From the NCBI GenBank assembly GCA_903891395.1, contig CAITEM010000356.1, positions 1-9,007 on the forward strand: a stretch of DNA of 9,007 nt, given 5' to 3'. Position numbers and translations under genes: made by a program. Source of the stretch: an uncultured Hyphomicrobiales bacterium (GTDB lineage Bacteria; Pseudomonadota; Alphaproteobacteria; Rhizobiales; Xanthobacteraceae). The notes under the pieces are model-generated. The model had not been told where the DNA came from. It saw only the letters and a list, made by a program, of their open reading frames with translations, and ran no database searches. Within the stretch, counting starts at the first letter, position 1. Each line of letters opens with the position of its first letter. This document shows, in pieces, positions 1 to 6,270 of the stretch.

Positions 1-74
1 CCCTGCGAGGTCAGCACGTCAACCTGCCGCAGCTTCGTGACGATCTCTTCAGCCGTGTGTCTCTTCCTTGGCAT
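1..74 (-). CDS. IS3-family transposase OrfA, N-terminal fragment (runs off left edge)
   Basis: The minus strand from an ATG at 74 reads MPRKRHTAEEIVTKLRQVDV followed by LTSQ before the window ends. This is the characteristic start of the OrfA (helix-turn-helix) subunit of IS3-family elements: a basic N-terminus, then an 'EEIVxKLRQVDVLxSQG' helix that leads into the DNA-binding HTH. In this family OrfA binds the IS ends and is usually fused to the OrfB integrase by programmed frameshifting; those parts lie outside the window. Its first 26 bases overlap the 3' end of the neighbouring 265-codon gene in another frame. Only 24 codons are visible, so whether the element is intact cannot be judged. 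Family recognition rests on recalled OrfA sequences and is strong despite the short length. Confidence 0.85.
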   Translation of the reverse strand, partial: MPRKRHTAEEIVTKLRQVDVLTSQ

Positions 75-139
75 TCTTCAGTCCTCCATCAGGCCATAAG
101 CCATACATCAGGGAGGACCACTTCTCAGGGGGCAGACCA
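1..139 (-). mobile_element. Terminal part of an IS3-family insertion sequence (outer boundary inferred)
   Basis: Contains the OrfA start at 74 plus the presumed IS leader. Read on the minus strand, the DNA just upstream of OrfA has the look of an IS3/IS407-group left end: TGGTCTGCCCCCTGAGAAGT at 139-120, followed by a short leader to the ATG. IS3 elements commonly begin with TG and leave some 50-100 bp before OrfA, which fits an end near 139. The other end and the target duplication are outside the window, so the boundary at 139 is an inference and could be wrong by tens of bases. Confidence 0.45.
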
Positions 140-846
140 CCGAGCTTAAAATCTTTTTTGAATCTATGGTCTGATTTGAGCGAGAGATAAACTTGTAGGC
201 CATCGCGCGTGTAGTCATTTGGCTTTTTGATAAATGCCTTAAACTGTTTTACCGCAGCGCCGACAATTCCGAACGCTTGGGACTTTCTCTTTTCGTAATC
301 GGCCGTCGCCTGAAACATTGTCGCTTTTAAGATGACCTCTCTGACGCCTTGAGCGTGCAACATTTTAAGTTTGCTTACATCCGCGACTTTCTTGAGATCG
401 AACTTGTCCGAATCTTTTCGGACGCCAGCCTTTTTGAAAAAATCGTAGAGGAACGTAGTGATCGCGGCATCCCGAAGCCCAGTCGTACACAAGCACATAT
501 GATCGTGGCGAACGAACAGAAAGGCATCACCATCCAGCCATTCGCCATCCGCAGGCGGCTTGGCGACGGTCAAATCTAATTCCGAATCACCTGGCGCTGC
601 TTTGGGCACCACCGATGCAAACTCTCCCGGAGTGTCCACGGTGATATGCAGAAATATTCCACCTGATGGGCCATCTTTAGAATTGAGACTTTTCTTTTCT
701 TGGCCGTATTGTGCAATCGTTCGTTCATCGATCGTTTTTAGAGTTTTGTGAGCTTCCTTCAGGCATTTTTCGAGCGTCAAGCCGTGGGCTCCATCAAGCC
801 ATACTGCTCGACGATAGCTAATCGTTTTTTCCCGTTGGTCGGCCAT
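49..846 (-). CDS. Unrecognised accessory protein, 265 codons, possibly with an IS-derived C-terminus
   Basis: A soluble-looking protein with no signal peptide or membrane segment. The ATG at 846 is preceded by a strong G-rich ribosome-binding stretch (TTAGGGGGGACTAA on the minus strand), so translation from here is credible. It is rich in Lys and Asp. The most distinctive segment is around residues 102-132, with WLDGDAFLFVRHDHMCLCTT and then a helical FLYDFFKKAG stretch. A second helical region lies around 178-206. I recognise no domain and assign no function. Base composition is clearly more A/T-rich than the metabolic genes to the right, and the gene sits between an IS3 end and a broken glycosyltransferase, so it is probably horizontally acquired cargo. 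If the IS starts near 139, roughly the last 30 residues (from about Gly236) are encoded by IS DNA and the native C-terminus is lost. A defence-type or phage-related role is possible from context only. Confidence 0.7.
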   Translation of the reverse strand: MADQREKTISYRRAVWLDGAHGLTLEKCLKEAHKTLKTIDERTIAQYGQEKKSLNSKDGPSGGIFLHITVDTPGEFASVVPKAAPGDSELDLTVAKPPADGEWLDGDAFLFVRHDHMCLCTTGLRDAAITTFLYDFFKKAGVRKDSDKFDLKKVADVSKLKMLHAQGVREVILKATMFQATADYEKRKSQAFGIVGAAVKQFKAFIKKPNDYTRDGLQVYLSLKSDHRFKKDFKLGGLPPEKWSSLMYGLWPDGGLKNAKEETHG

Positions 847-941
847 TTAGTCCCCCCTAACCCCCGGCCATACGGCCTTATTGTGGCAGCAGGGTTGCAC
901 AACCGGGAGGGGAGTCCAAGGCTAGGTGCGTTTGCTACCTA

Positions 942-1703
942 ATGCCGCATTTCCGCACCGAAACACTGCGCCAGATCGGCGCCTGGGATCCGTACAACGT
1001 CACCGAGGACGCCGACCTCGGCATGCGGCTCGCCCGCTTCGGTTATCGATCGGCGGTTATCGATTCAACGACCTATGAGGAAGCTCCCGCGCATTTCCGG
1101 CCGTGGCTGCGGCAACGCACACGCTGGTTCAAAGGCTGGATGCAGACGTGGCTGGTACACATGCGCCAACCGCTTCGATTGTGGCGCGATTTGGGGGCGC
1201 CCGGCTTTGTCGCCTTTCAGCTCATCGTCGGCGGCAACGCACTGGCGGCGCTGGTACACCCGCTGTTCATCGCCGCGCTGATTTATTACGGCGCGATCAA
1301 GCCGACGTCGGCCGGGGGTGACGTGAGCATGCTGCGCGTTTGGCTTTACGGCACAAGTGTTGTGGTCGGTTATCTTGCCTCGGCCCTCATCGGCGGCCTC
1401 GGGCTCAAGCGACGCGGCCTCCTGGCGAACGCCTGGATCCTGCTGCTGACGCCGCTGCATTGGCTGTTGCTATCGCTCGCCGCCTGGCGTGCGCTCTATC
1501 AACTCGTTTTCGCGCCTTATGTTTGGGAGAAGACCGAGCACGGTCTAGCGAAGAGCTCGCGTCTCGCTAGCAATCTGACGCGGTCGCTTTTGGAGTTGGA
1601 ACATTACCTCAGACGGCACAAGGAAGCCGGCGACCTGCCGACAGTCGGAAGCGCTAAAAATACTTCCGCAGCTCGGCGGCCGCGTCCTCGGGCCGCCGCT
1701 TGA
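942..1703 (+). pseudogene. Family 2 glycosyltransferase, C-terminal remnant (5'-truncated)
   Basis: The reading frame begins abruptly inside a GT2 catalytic domain. Residues 3-33 (HFRTETLRQIGAWDPYNVTE onward) are the conserved block holding the catalytic-base motif T21-E22-D23. The QxxRW motif of processive GT2 enzymes follows at Q58-W62. Three hydrophobic segments follow at about 89-116, 132-153 and 163-182. Missing are the UDP-sugar-binding N-terminal half (the first two conserved Asp motifs) and any regulatory domain usual in these roughly 600-residue proteins. The frame is open upstream to 861 but has no ATG, GTG or TTG before 942, and similarity stops at about 945, where an Asn-His-Phe would be expected and Pro-His-Phe is found. 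There is no convincing ribosome-binding site. The intact form would be an inner-membrane glycan polymerase. As it stands it cannot bind donor and is most likely a dead gene cut by an insertion. Its last 50 bases overlap the convergent SCO gene. Confidence 0.8.
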
Positions 1704-2250
1704 GGCTGAATGGCGCGACAAAGCGACCCTGCTTATCCATCAGATAAATCAATGCGGTATGGTCCATGCTGTAGTCGCCCTTTTCGCCGGGCACTTTCTT
1801 GGCATAGACGCGGTAGGCCTTCTCGGCCGCCTCGATCGCTTTTGGGTCACCCGTGCCGGCGCGCAGATGCGGATCGAAGCTCGACAGGTAGTCCTTCATC
1901 ACCGGCGCGGTGTCGCGCTCGGGATCGACGGTAATGAACAGCGCGGCGGCGCGGCTGGCGTCAGGTCCTAGAGCCCGCATCAACTCCGAGATGTCGAACA
2001 AAGTGGTCGGACACACGTCAGGACAATGGGTGTAGCCGAAGAAGACCAGCGCCGGGCGGCCCTTAAGATCTTGGTCGGTGACGGGCTTGCCATTCTGGTC
2101 GATCAGATTGAACGGACCGCCGATCGCGGAGGGACCAGGCCCGCCACCGCCGAATTGCCCGGTGGCGTAGAGAAACACGCCCAGGAAAATCACCAGCCCG
2201 GCCAGAAAGGCCGAGAGCACGACAAGAATATGGGACGCCCTGGTGTTCAT
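1654..2250 (-). CDS. SCO1/SenC-family copper chaperone (thioredoxin fold)
   Basis: Membrane-anchored periplasmic protein that in this family delivers copper to, or handles thiols for, the CuA site of cytochrome c oxidase. From the ATG at 2250 it is 198 residues, the usual SCO length. An N-terminal membrane anchor spans about residues 6-29, then a Gly-rich linker and the thioredoxin-like domain. The copper ligands are present: CPDVC (C76, C80) within FFGYTHCPDVCPT, and the distal His164 in MDHTALIYL. An ITVDPERD segment typical of the family lies between. The frame stays open upstream to an ATG at 2334, but those 28 residues look non-native and overlap the preceding small gene, so 2250 (GAGAAAG upstream) is preferred. 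It follows the 52-residue membrane protein by 28 bp, probably in one transcript. Its 3' end overlaps the convergent glycosyltransferase remnant. Confidence 0.93.
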   Translation of the reverse strand: MNTRASHILVVLSAFLAGLVIFLGVFLYATGQFGGGGPGPSAIGGPFNLIDQNGKPVTDQDLKGRPALVFFGYTHCPDVCPTTLFDISELMRALGPDASRAAALFITVDPERDTAPVMKDYLSSFDPHLRAGTGDPKAIEAAEKAYRVYAKKVPGEKGDYSMDHTALIYLMDKQGRFVAPFSLKRRPEDAAAELRKYF

Positions 2251-2278
2251 GTTGGCTTTCTCGTGGACGCTGCGATCG

Positions 2279-2437
2279 TCAAAAACACGCCACCCAGCCG
2301 GCGCGCACCACCTCGAAAAACACCGTGGTGCCATAATAGGCCCATAGCCCCAGCGTGGCGGCCAGCAAGAGGCTGCCGAGCAAAGCCAGCAGCCCTAGCG
2401 GCCGTGCGGCAAACGAATGGGAGGAAATGGCGGCCAT
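2279..2437 (-). CDS. Small single-pass membrane protein (52 aa) upstream of the SCO gene
   Basis: The minus strand from the ATG at 2437 encodes 52 residues: MAAISSHSFAARPLGLLALL, then a continuing hydrophobic stretch, then the segment LWAYYGTTVFFEVVRAGW and a short VACF end. A good ribosome-binding site (TGAGG) lies a few bases before the ATG. One membrane helix covers about residues 13-32. The aromatic C-terminal part with 'YGTxVFFExxxAG' resembles, as I recall it, tiny hypothetical membrane proteins of Rhizobiales. Its stop is 28 bp before the SCO start on the same strand, suggesting a two-gene operon and a possible role in copper handling or oxidase assembly (inference from position only). 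It is short enough to be missed by length-filtered gene callers. No known domain. Confidence 0.72.
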   Translation of the reverse strand: MAAISSHSFAARPLGLLALLGSLLLAATLGLWAYYGTTVFFEVVRAGWVACF

Positions 2438-2498
2438 GGCAGACCTCAGGCGCTTGCACGTTATTTTCTTTCAAATAGGCCCGATTACCGGGTTAAGC

Positions 2499-2512
2499 AA
2501 CGCCGCGGCGTT
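2499..2512. promoter_or_regulatory. 14-bp perfect palindrome in the divergent SCO/deacetylase intergenic region
   Basis: AACGCCGCGGCGTT is perfectly self-complementary and is bordered by GGTTAA (2491-2496) and TTAACC (2511-2516, partly overlapping it), giving a larger imperfect dyad. It lies about 62 bp before the small membrane-protein start and about 120 bp before the deacetylase start, where an operator for either direction could sit. No T-run follows it, so it is not a terminator. The binding protein is unknown. Confidence 0.35.
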
Positions 2513-2563
2513 AACCATGTTCGTCTCTAAAAGCCTATAAATCCGGCGATTTCGGGACCTGCG

Positions 2564-2594
2564 TTGACTCAAAAGGTTAAACTCGCGATGTATA
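2564..2594 (+). promoter_or_regulatory. Possible sigma70-type promoter of the deacetylase gene
   Basis: TTGACT at 2564-2569 is a good -35 match. Downstream candidates for the -10 are GATGTA (2587-2592, 17-bp spacing) or TGTATA (2589-2594, 19-bp spacing); both are imperfect. It lies 40-70 bp before the chosen start at 2635. Motif matching by eye only. Confidence 0.35.
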
Positions 2595-2634
2595 CGCCAA
2601 CCCTTCAAGTCACATGTCCGCGATGGAGAACGTA

Positions 2635-3525
2635 ATGCGTAACGCTTTGGCTCTGGCCTTCGCCCTTTCACTTTCGGCGACGGGCGCCGTGTGGGCGCAG
2701 AGCACCCCGGCACCGGCCCCCGCGTCTCCGACGGCGGCAAAATGCGACAAGCCGAACGCGCTTGGCGTCACCCGCGTCGTCGAGATCGACACTTCGAGCG
2801 GCCCCGGCTTCGGCTTCGAGCACTTCAAGGCCTATGACTTTCTGCGCGACCATGAAGTCGTGCTGACCTTCGACGACGGTCCGTGGCAGGGCAACACTCC
2901 GGCGATTCTCAAGGCGCTGGCGGATCAGTGCACCAAGGCGTTGTTCTTCAACATCGGCAAGCATGCCGGATATTACCCGGAGATCGTCAAGCAGGTCGAC
3001 GCGGCGGGCCACACCATCGGCACCCACACCTGGTCGCACAAAGACCTGTCGAAGCTGACGACCGAAGAAGGCCAAATGGAAATCGAGAAGGGCATTGCTG
3101 CCGTCAGCATCGCGCTCGGCAACAAGCCGGTCGCGCCGTTCTTCCGCTTCCCGGCGCTGAAACATCCGCCGGAACTGGTGAAGTACATGGCCGAGCGGCA
3201 CATCGCGATGTTCTCGACCGACTTCGACTCGTTCGACTTCAAGATGCGGAAACCCGAGCAGGTCGTGAAATCGGTGATGGACAAGCTTGAGAAGCACGGC
3301 AAAGGCATCATCTTGATGCACGACTTCCAGCATGCCACCGCTGAAGCATTGCCGACCATTCTCGCGAAGCTGAAGGAAGGCAATTACAAGGTCGTTCAGA
3401 TCACCGGCAAGACGCCGATCGAGCCGAAGCCGGAAGTGGTCGCTGCTGTGCTCAAGGAAATGGGCGGCGGTCTCGACGAGGCGCGCCCGATGTCGAGCAT
3501 CATCAAGACCATCGACGGCAACTAG
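2635..3525 (+). CDS. Secreted polysaccharide deacetylase (CE4 / NodB-homology)
   Basis: Periplasmic or secreted enzyme expected to remove N- or O-acetyl groups from a polysaccharide, metal-dependent. From the ATG at 2635 it has a classic Sec signal peptide (MRNALALAFALSLSATGAVW, cut likely after AVWA), then a Pro/Ala-rich linker. CE4 motifs are in order: TFDDGP at 78-83 (catalytic base and metal Asp), the metal-binding H131-x3-H135 in GTHTWSH, FRFP around R171, STDFDSFDF around D196-D198, and the final ILMHD with H229-D230. All key residues are present, so it should be active. The substrate (peptidoglycan, capsule or other glycan) cannot be told. I chose 2635 over in-frame ATGs at 2614 and 2623 because GGAG sits six bases before it and the signal peptide then starts properly. 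It is a single gene with its own terminator at 3544. Confidence 0.92.
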   Translation: MRNALALAFALSLSATGAVWAQSTPAPAPASPTAAKCDKPNALGVTRVVEIDTSSGPGFGFEHFKAYDFLRDHEVVLTFDDGPWQGNTPAILKALADQCTKALFFNIGKHAGYYPEIVKQVDAAGHTIGTHTWSHKDLSKLTTEEGQMEIEKGIAAVSIALGNKPVAPFFRFPALKHPPELVKYMAERHIAMFSTDFDSFDFKMRKPEQVVKSVMDKLEKHGKGIILMHDFQHATAEALPTILAKLKEGNYKVVQITGKTPIEPKPEVVAAVLKEMGGGLDEARPMSSIIKTIDGN

Positions 3526-3543
3526 GCCTTCGGTCTCGATTTC

Positions 3544-3580
3544 AACCGGCCGCGCAGGCATTTGCGCGGCCGGTTTTCTT
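3544..3580 (+). terminator. Rho-independent terminator of the deacetylase gene
   Basis: Perfect 13-bp stem: AACCGGCCGCGCA (3544-3556) pairs with TGCGCGGCCGGTT (3563-3575) around a 6-base loop, followed by TTTTCTT. It starts 18 bp after the deacetylase stop. The minus-strand side ends in TTGAAA rather than a T-run, so it is probably only weakly active for the small gene that converges from 3596. Confidence 0.9.
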
Positions 3581-3595
3581 ATGGCGCGGCACGCA

Positions 3596-3835
3596 TCAGA
3601 GCCGCGCTTTTTTCGCGCGCTTTATCGTCCTGGCTTTCGTCAGAGGGACGACGTCAGCCGAAACACCGGCGCTTTTTCGCAACGCCTCTTTGAGGCTGGC
3701 CGGGCGGTTATATTTTTTGAGAATGTCGCGAAAGGCCTCATCGGCCAATTCCTGAAACGTCATCATGCGGTCTTTGCACAACAGATCGACGGCGGCCCAG
3801 GTTTCGGCATCGAACTGAACACGCTTGTCTGTCAT
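3596..3835 (-). CDS. Small ribbon-helix-helix-like protein (79 aa)
   Basis: The N-terminus reads MTDKRVQFDAETWAAVDLLC, then a helix with FQELADEAFRDILKK. This is the pattern of a ribbon-helix-helix fold: a beta strand (KRVQFD), helix A over the next dozen residues, a short turn and helix B. Such proteins dimerise and bind DNA through the strand, often as repressors. The C-terminal third is basic (TKARTIKRAKKARL) and may aid nucleic-acid binding. Translation starts at 3835 behind a good AAGGAA site. It begins 23 bp after the DUF3108 gene stop on the same strand, so the two are probably co-transcribed. No toxin gene is adjacent, so a toxin-antitoxin reading is not supported. The fold assignment is by pattern only. 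Confidence 0.75.
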   Translation of the reverse strand: MTDKRVQFDAETWAAVDLLCKDRMMTFQELADEAFRDILKKYNRPASLKEALRKSAGVSADVVPLTKARTIKRAKKARL

Positions 3836-3858
3836 GCTGGTTTTCCTTCATCGCCGGA

Positions 3859-4692
3859 TCAGCGTGGCGCCGCCGGCGGCGCGGGGGCCGCAACGTCGAA
3901 TTGATCCGCCTCGATCTCCAATGTGCCGACCAGTGTCGGCATCAAGACGCGGATCGGCGCCAAATAAAGTGTGCCGGCGACCGGCGCAAACCACAGTTCC
4001 ATGTCGCGCCGGCCGGCGACATATTTGACCAGTGTGCTGTCGGCGCGATAGCCCGCGATCGGCTGCAGGATCACCCCGCACACCAGCACGGGCCCGGAAT
4101 AGCTGTGGTCGAGAGCGACCTTGTCGGCGCGCTTATAGGACAGCGCGAGGTCATAACGCCGCCGTCCGTCGAAAATCGACAAGACACGATCGCAATTGGC
4201 CGGCGCCACGGCGCTCTCCCCCGCCGGTATCAACATGGCGCTCAGTGGGTCGGTCACACCGCGGCGATCGGCATCCGTCACGGGTTTACGGTCCTTGCTG
4301 GGTGGCGGACCGCTCGACAGCAATTCCTTGGCAACGTCATCCTCGAACGTCATGCGCAAGTCGGAATTGCCCTCGTCGTCCGTAATTTTCGACGTGAACA
4401 ACCGCGGCGCCAGACGCCCATCGATGACGGCGCCGCGCACATCGACAGCGCCCTCGCCGTTGACCAGAACGCTGAGCACGCCGCTGGCCTTGCCGGTGGC
4501 GGATGTCGTGTAACGCTGGTCGCCGAGGCCAGCCACCCAGGCAATCTGCCCGAACGGCACCCCCGTCATCGATATGGCGTAATGGGCCTTCAAACGGGTC
4601 TGCGCCGACGCCGGAGCGCACAGATCCGCGCAGGCCAGCGCGCCAAAGGCGACGGCCGTCGCGCAGCGAAGAAGCGCAAACGTCGAGAACAT
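3859..4692 (-). CDS. DUF3108-family periplasmic protein
   Basis: 277 residues with a Sec signal peptide (hydrophobic run at about 6-27, likely cut after APASA near residue 30). The mature part is predicted to be all-beta. The opening 'LKAHYAISMTGVPFGQI' and the later 'LSAMLIP' and 'SYKRAD' segments match my memory of the DUF3108 family, whose members are exported and of unknown biochemical function, sometimes with lipoprotein-carrier-like beta architecture. Cysteines C167 and C206 could form a periplasmic disulfide. The Pro/Ala-rich last ten residues look disordered. It leads a probable two-gene operon with the ribbon-helix-helix gene and is divergent from the PfkB-type kinase. The Shine-Dalgarno is weak. 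The family name is fairly secure; the role is unknown. Confidence 0.82.
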   Translation of the reverse strand: MFSTFALLRCATAVAFGALACADLCAPASAQTRLKAHYAISMTGVPFGQIAWVAGLGDQRYTTSATGKASGVLSVLVNGEGAVDVRGAVIDGRLAPRLFTSKITDDEGNSDLRMTFEDDVAKELLSSGPPPSKDRKPVTDADRRGVTDPLSAMLIPAGESAVAPANCDRVLSIFDGRRRYDLALSYKRADKVALDHSYSGPVLVCGVILQPIAGYRADSTLVKYVAGRRDMELWFAPVAGTLYLAPIRVLMPTLVGTLEIEADQFDVAAPAPPAAPR

Positions 4693-4743
4693 GAGCTTAC
4701 GTCGCCCCGGGCGCCGCTCGTCGTAGCGCCGCTTTCAGTTCGG

Positions 4744-4772
4744 AATATATCCTTTTAAGGCGTGAACGCGAA
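4744..4772 (-). promoter_or_regulatory. Possible promoter of the DUF3108 operon
   Basis: On the minus strand TTCGCG (4772-4767) and TATATT (4749-4744) are separated by 17 bp; the -10 matches five of six consensus positions, the -35 only three. A start near 4737 would give a leader of about 45 bases. The rest of the 205-bp divergent gap (4693-4897) shows only a 5-bp stem (CTGCC/GGCAG near 4797-4815) and no convincing promoter for the kinase. Confidence 0.3.
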
Positions 4773-4897
4773 TACCTACGTCCGGCCATACGCCCCTGCC
4801 ACTCAAACAGGCAGCCCGTCGGCGGGGAACGGTCGTTGTTACGAAACGTTGAGTCCTTGCGCTTATCTCTCTGAAGCGCGCCATTGCGGGAAATTCA

Positions 4898-5845
4898 GTG
4901 CCAGACATCGTTACACTGACCATCAATCCGGCCATCGACATTTTCATCAACGTCGATCACGTCGAACCCACCCGGAAGATGCGCAGTTCTGCACCGAAGC
5001 GCGATCCCGGCGGCGGCGGTATCAATGTCGCCCGCGTCGCGCACCGGCTGGGCGGCAACGTCGCCGCGATCTATCCAATTGGCGGCGCGCTGGGAAAGCT
5101 GCTGCAACGGCTTCTGGAACGCGAAGGCGTCGCCAGCCTGGTGACGCCTTCGCACGTCGAAACACGCGAAAACTTCACGGCTTATGAAAACGACAGCGGC
5201 CTTCAATATAGCTTCGTGTTGCCGGGCTCCCGGCTACATGCCGCCGAGTGGCAGGCTGTTTTGGACAAATTGTCGTCGAGCAATCCGAAATTCGTGGTCG
5301 CGAGCGGCAGCGTGCCGCCCGGCGTGCCGGATGATTTCTTTGCGCGCGCGGTGAGGCTCGCCAAGGCGATGGGCGCCAAGACCGTGGTCGATACGTCGCG
5401 CGCGGCGCTCGCTGCCGCGCTCGCCGAAGGCGTCACCTTGATCAAGCCCAATTTGGTGGAATTGTCCGACTTCGTCGGCGCGACGCTCGATGACGACCGC
5501 GCGCGGATCTCCGCCTGCCGCAAGCTGACGGCGGATGGACACGCCGAAGCCGTCGCCCTCACCCTCGGCGATCAGGGCGCACTGCTGGTGACCGCGACCA
5601 AGGCCTGGCGCGCGCAGCCGCTGGCGATCGAGGTCATCAGCACGGTCGGAGCCGGTGACAGCTTCCTCGGCGGCATGGTGGCGACCTTGGCGGCCGGACA
5701 TTCGATGGAGCAGGCGTTTCGCGTCGCGGTGGCTGCCGGCGGCGCGGCGGTCATGAGCCCCGGCACCGACTTGTCGCATGAAGCCGACGTCAAACGATTG
5801 CTGCCGCAAGTACAGATCGACGAAATCGAATTCGCGGTGCCGTGA
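4898..5845 (+). CDS. pfkB: PfkB-family hexose-phosphate kinase (6-phosphofructokinase 2 / 1-phosphofructokinase type)
   Basis: Cytosolic ribokinase-fold sugar kinase transferring phosphate from ATP to a phosphosugar. 315 residues, normal for the 1-phosphofructokinase / PfkB / tagatose-6-phosphate kinase group. It opens with VTLTINPAID and the substrate-binding GGGGINVAR loop (38-46). KPNLVEL (183-189) follows, then the ATP-site signature STVGAGDSF, with the catalytic Asp254 and the GAGD anion hole. All key residues are present. The start is GTG at 4898; the protein begins exactly where the family does and no better upstream start exists, although the Shine-Dalgarno (GCGGG) is poor. No fructose PTS genes are beside it, which slightly favours fructose-6-phosphate over fructose-1-phosphate, but the substrate cannot be decided from sequence. 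It is divergent from the DUF3108 gene, and its stop is 6 bp from the stop of the converging small cysteine protein. Confidence 0.92.
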   Translation: MPDIVTLTINPAIDIFINVDHVEPTRKMRSSAPKRDPGGGGINVARVAHRLGGNVAAIYPIGGALGKLLQRLLEREGVASLVTPSHVETRENFTAYENDSGLQYSFVLPGSRLHAAEWQAVLDKLSSSNPKFVVASGSVPPGVPDDFFARAVRLAKAMGAKTVVDTSRAALAAALAEGVTLIKPNLVELSDFVGATLDDDRARISACRKLTADGHAEAVALTLGDQGALLVTATKAWRAQPLAIEVISTVGAGDSFLGGMVATLAAGHSMEQAFRVAVAAGGAAVMSPGTDLSHEADVKRLLPQVQIDEIEFAVP

Positions 5846-5851
5846 CGGGTG

Positions 5852-6043
5852 TCACGTCTCCATTTGCGGGCCCGCTTTGCGCGGCACGACGTGTGTTCTT
5901 AGTTTATAGCAGGACGCACAAACGAAGGTGCGTTCCTCTATCTGAGGATCCATCGAACATGGCGCGGCGGATATCAGCAACAAGGCGCCACCGCATATGT
6001 TGCAGTTGGCGTTATCGCGAAATGTGAATCCGTCGTTAGGCAT
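5852..6043 (-). CDS. Small four-cysteine (zinc-ribbon-like) protein, 63 aa
   Basis: A 63-residue protein with CNIC (C14, C17) near the N-terminus and CASC (C42, C45) 25 residues later, separated by a segment with C29 and EERTF just before the second pair. Two CxxC knuckles in this arrangement are typical of a small zinc ribbon; the motif 'RTFxCxxC' recurs in hypothetical small proteins of Bradyrhizobium relatives as I recall them. Zinc would be structural, and the protein could bind nucleic acid or a partner. The ATG at 6043 has only a modest upstream AGG. It converges on the kinase gene with 6 bp between stops. The intergenic DNA behind it (6044-6270) shows no other gene. The ordered cysteine pairs make chance unlikely, but expression is unproven. 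Confidence 0.62.
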   Translation of the reverse strand: MPNDGFTFRDNANCNICGGALLLISAAPCSMDPQIEERTFVCASCYKLRTHVVPRKAGPQMET

Positions 6044-6270
6044 CCGAGGCCTAAGAAATCCCCGTCAAACCAAGGATTGGGACGCGGGGGAAAAGCCAGC
6101 CAGAGGACCCACACGCATCAAGGCCAGGATGCATCGGCCGACGCGCAAACGTATCCACCTATTCGGCGCGCTTTTCAACACTACAATCCTACCGAGATGT
6201 CGTTGCAGAAACGGTTGCGGGCTTTGCCAATGAGCTCGCACTCACCTTCTGAACATCAGAGATCAATAGT

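Noticed and set aside
2247..2474. 75-codon minus-strand frame between the SCO and deacetylase genes
   Set aside because: It overlaps the better-supported 52-codon membrane protein in another frame and its residues look like shadow sequence.
2485..2585. CtrA-type TTAA-N7-TTAA site near the repeated TTAA motifs
   Set aside because: Several TTAA half-sites occur, but I found no pair with the 7-bp spacing.
2668..3561. Long open frame (297 codons) on the minus strand opposite the deacetylase
   Set aside because: It is antisense to a complete CE4 enzyme with all motifs, is Arg/His-rich low-complexity in the way GC-rich shadows are, and has no recognisable motif.
3596..3835. Toxin-antitoxin antitoxin
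   Set aside because: The ribbon-helix-helix look is right, but the neighbouring gene is an exported DUF3108 protein rather than a toxin.
3901..4758. Long plus-strand open frame opposite the DUF3108 gene
   Set aside because: Shadow of a convincing signal-peptide protein; its composition is Arg/His-rich and it has no motif.
6044..6270. Gene or RNA in the gap between the four-cysteine protein and tRNA-Gly
   Set aside because: No frame with a plausible start, composition or motif, and no strong hairpin; it may only hold the promoter of the small cysteine gene.
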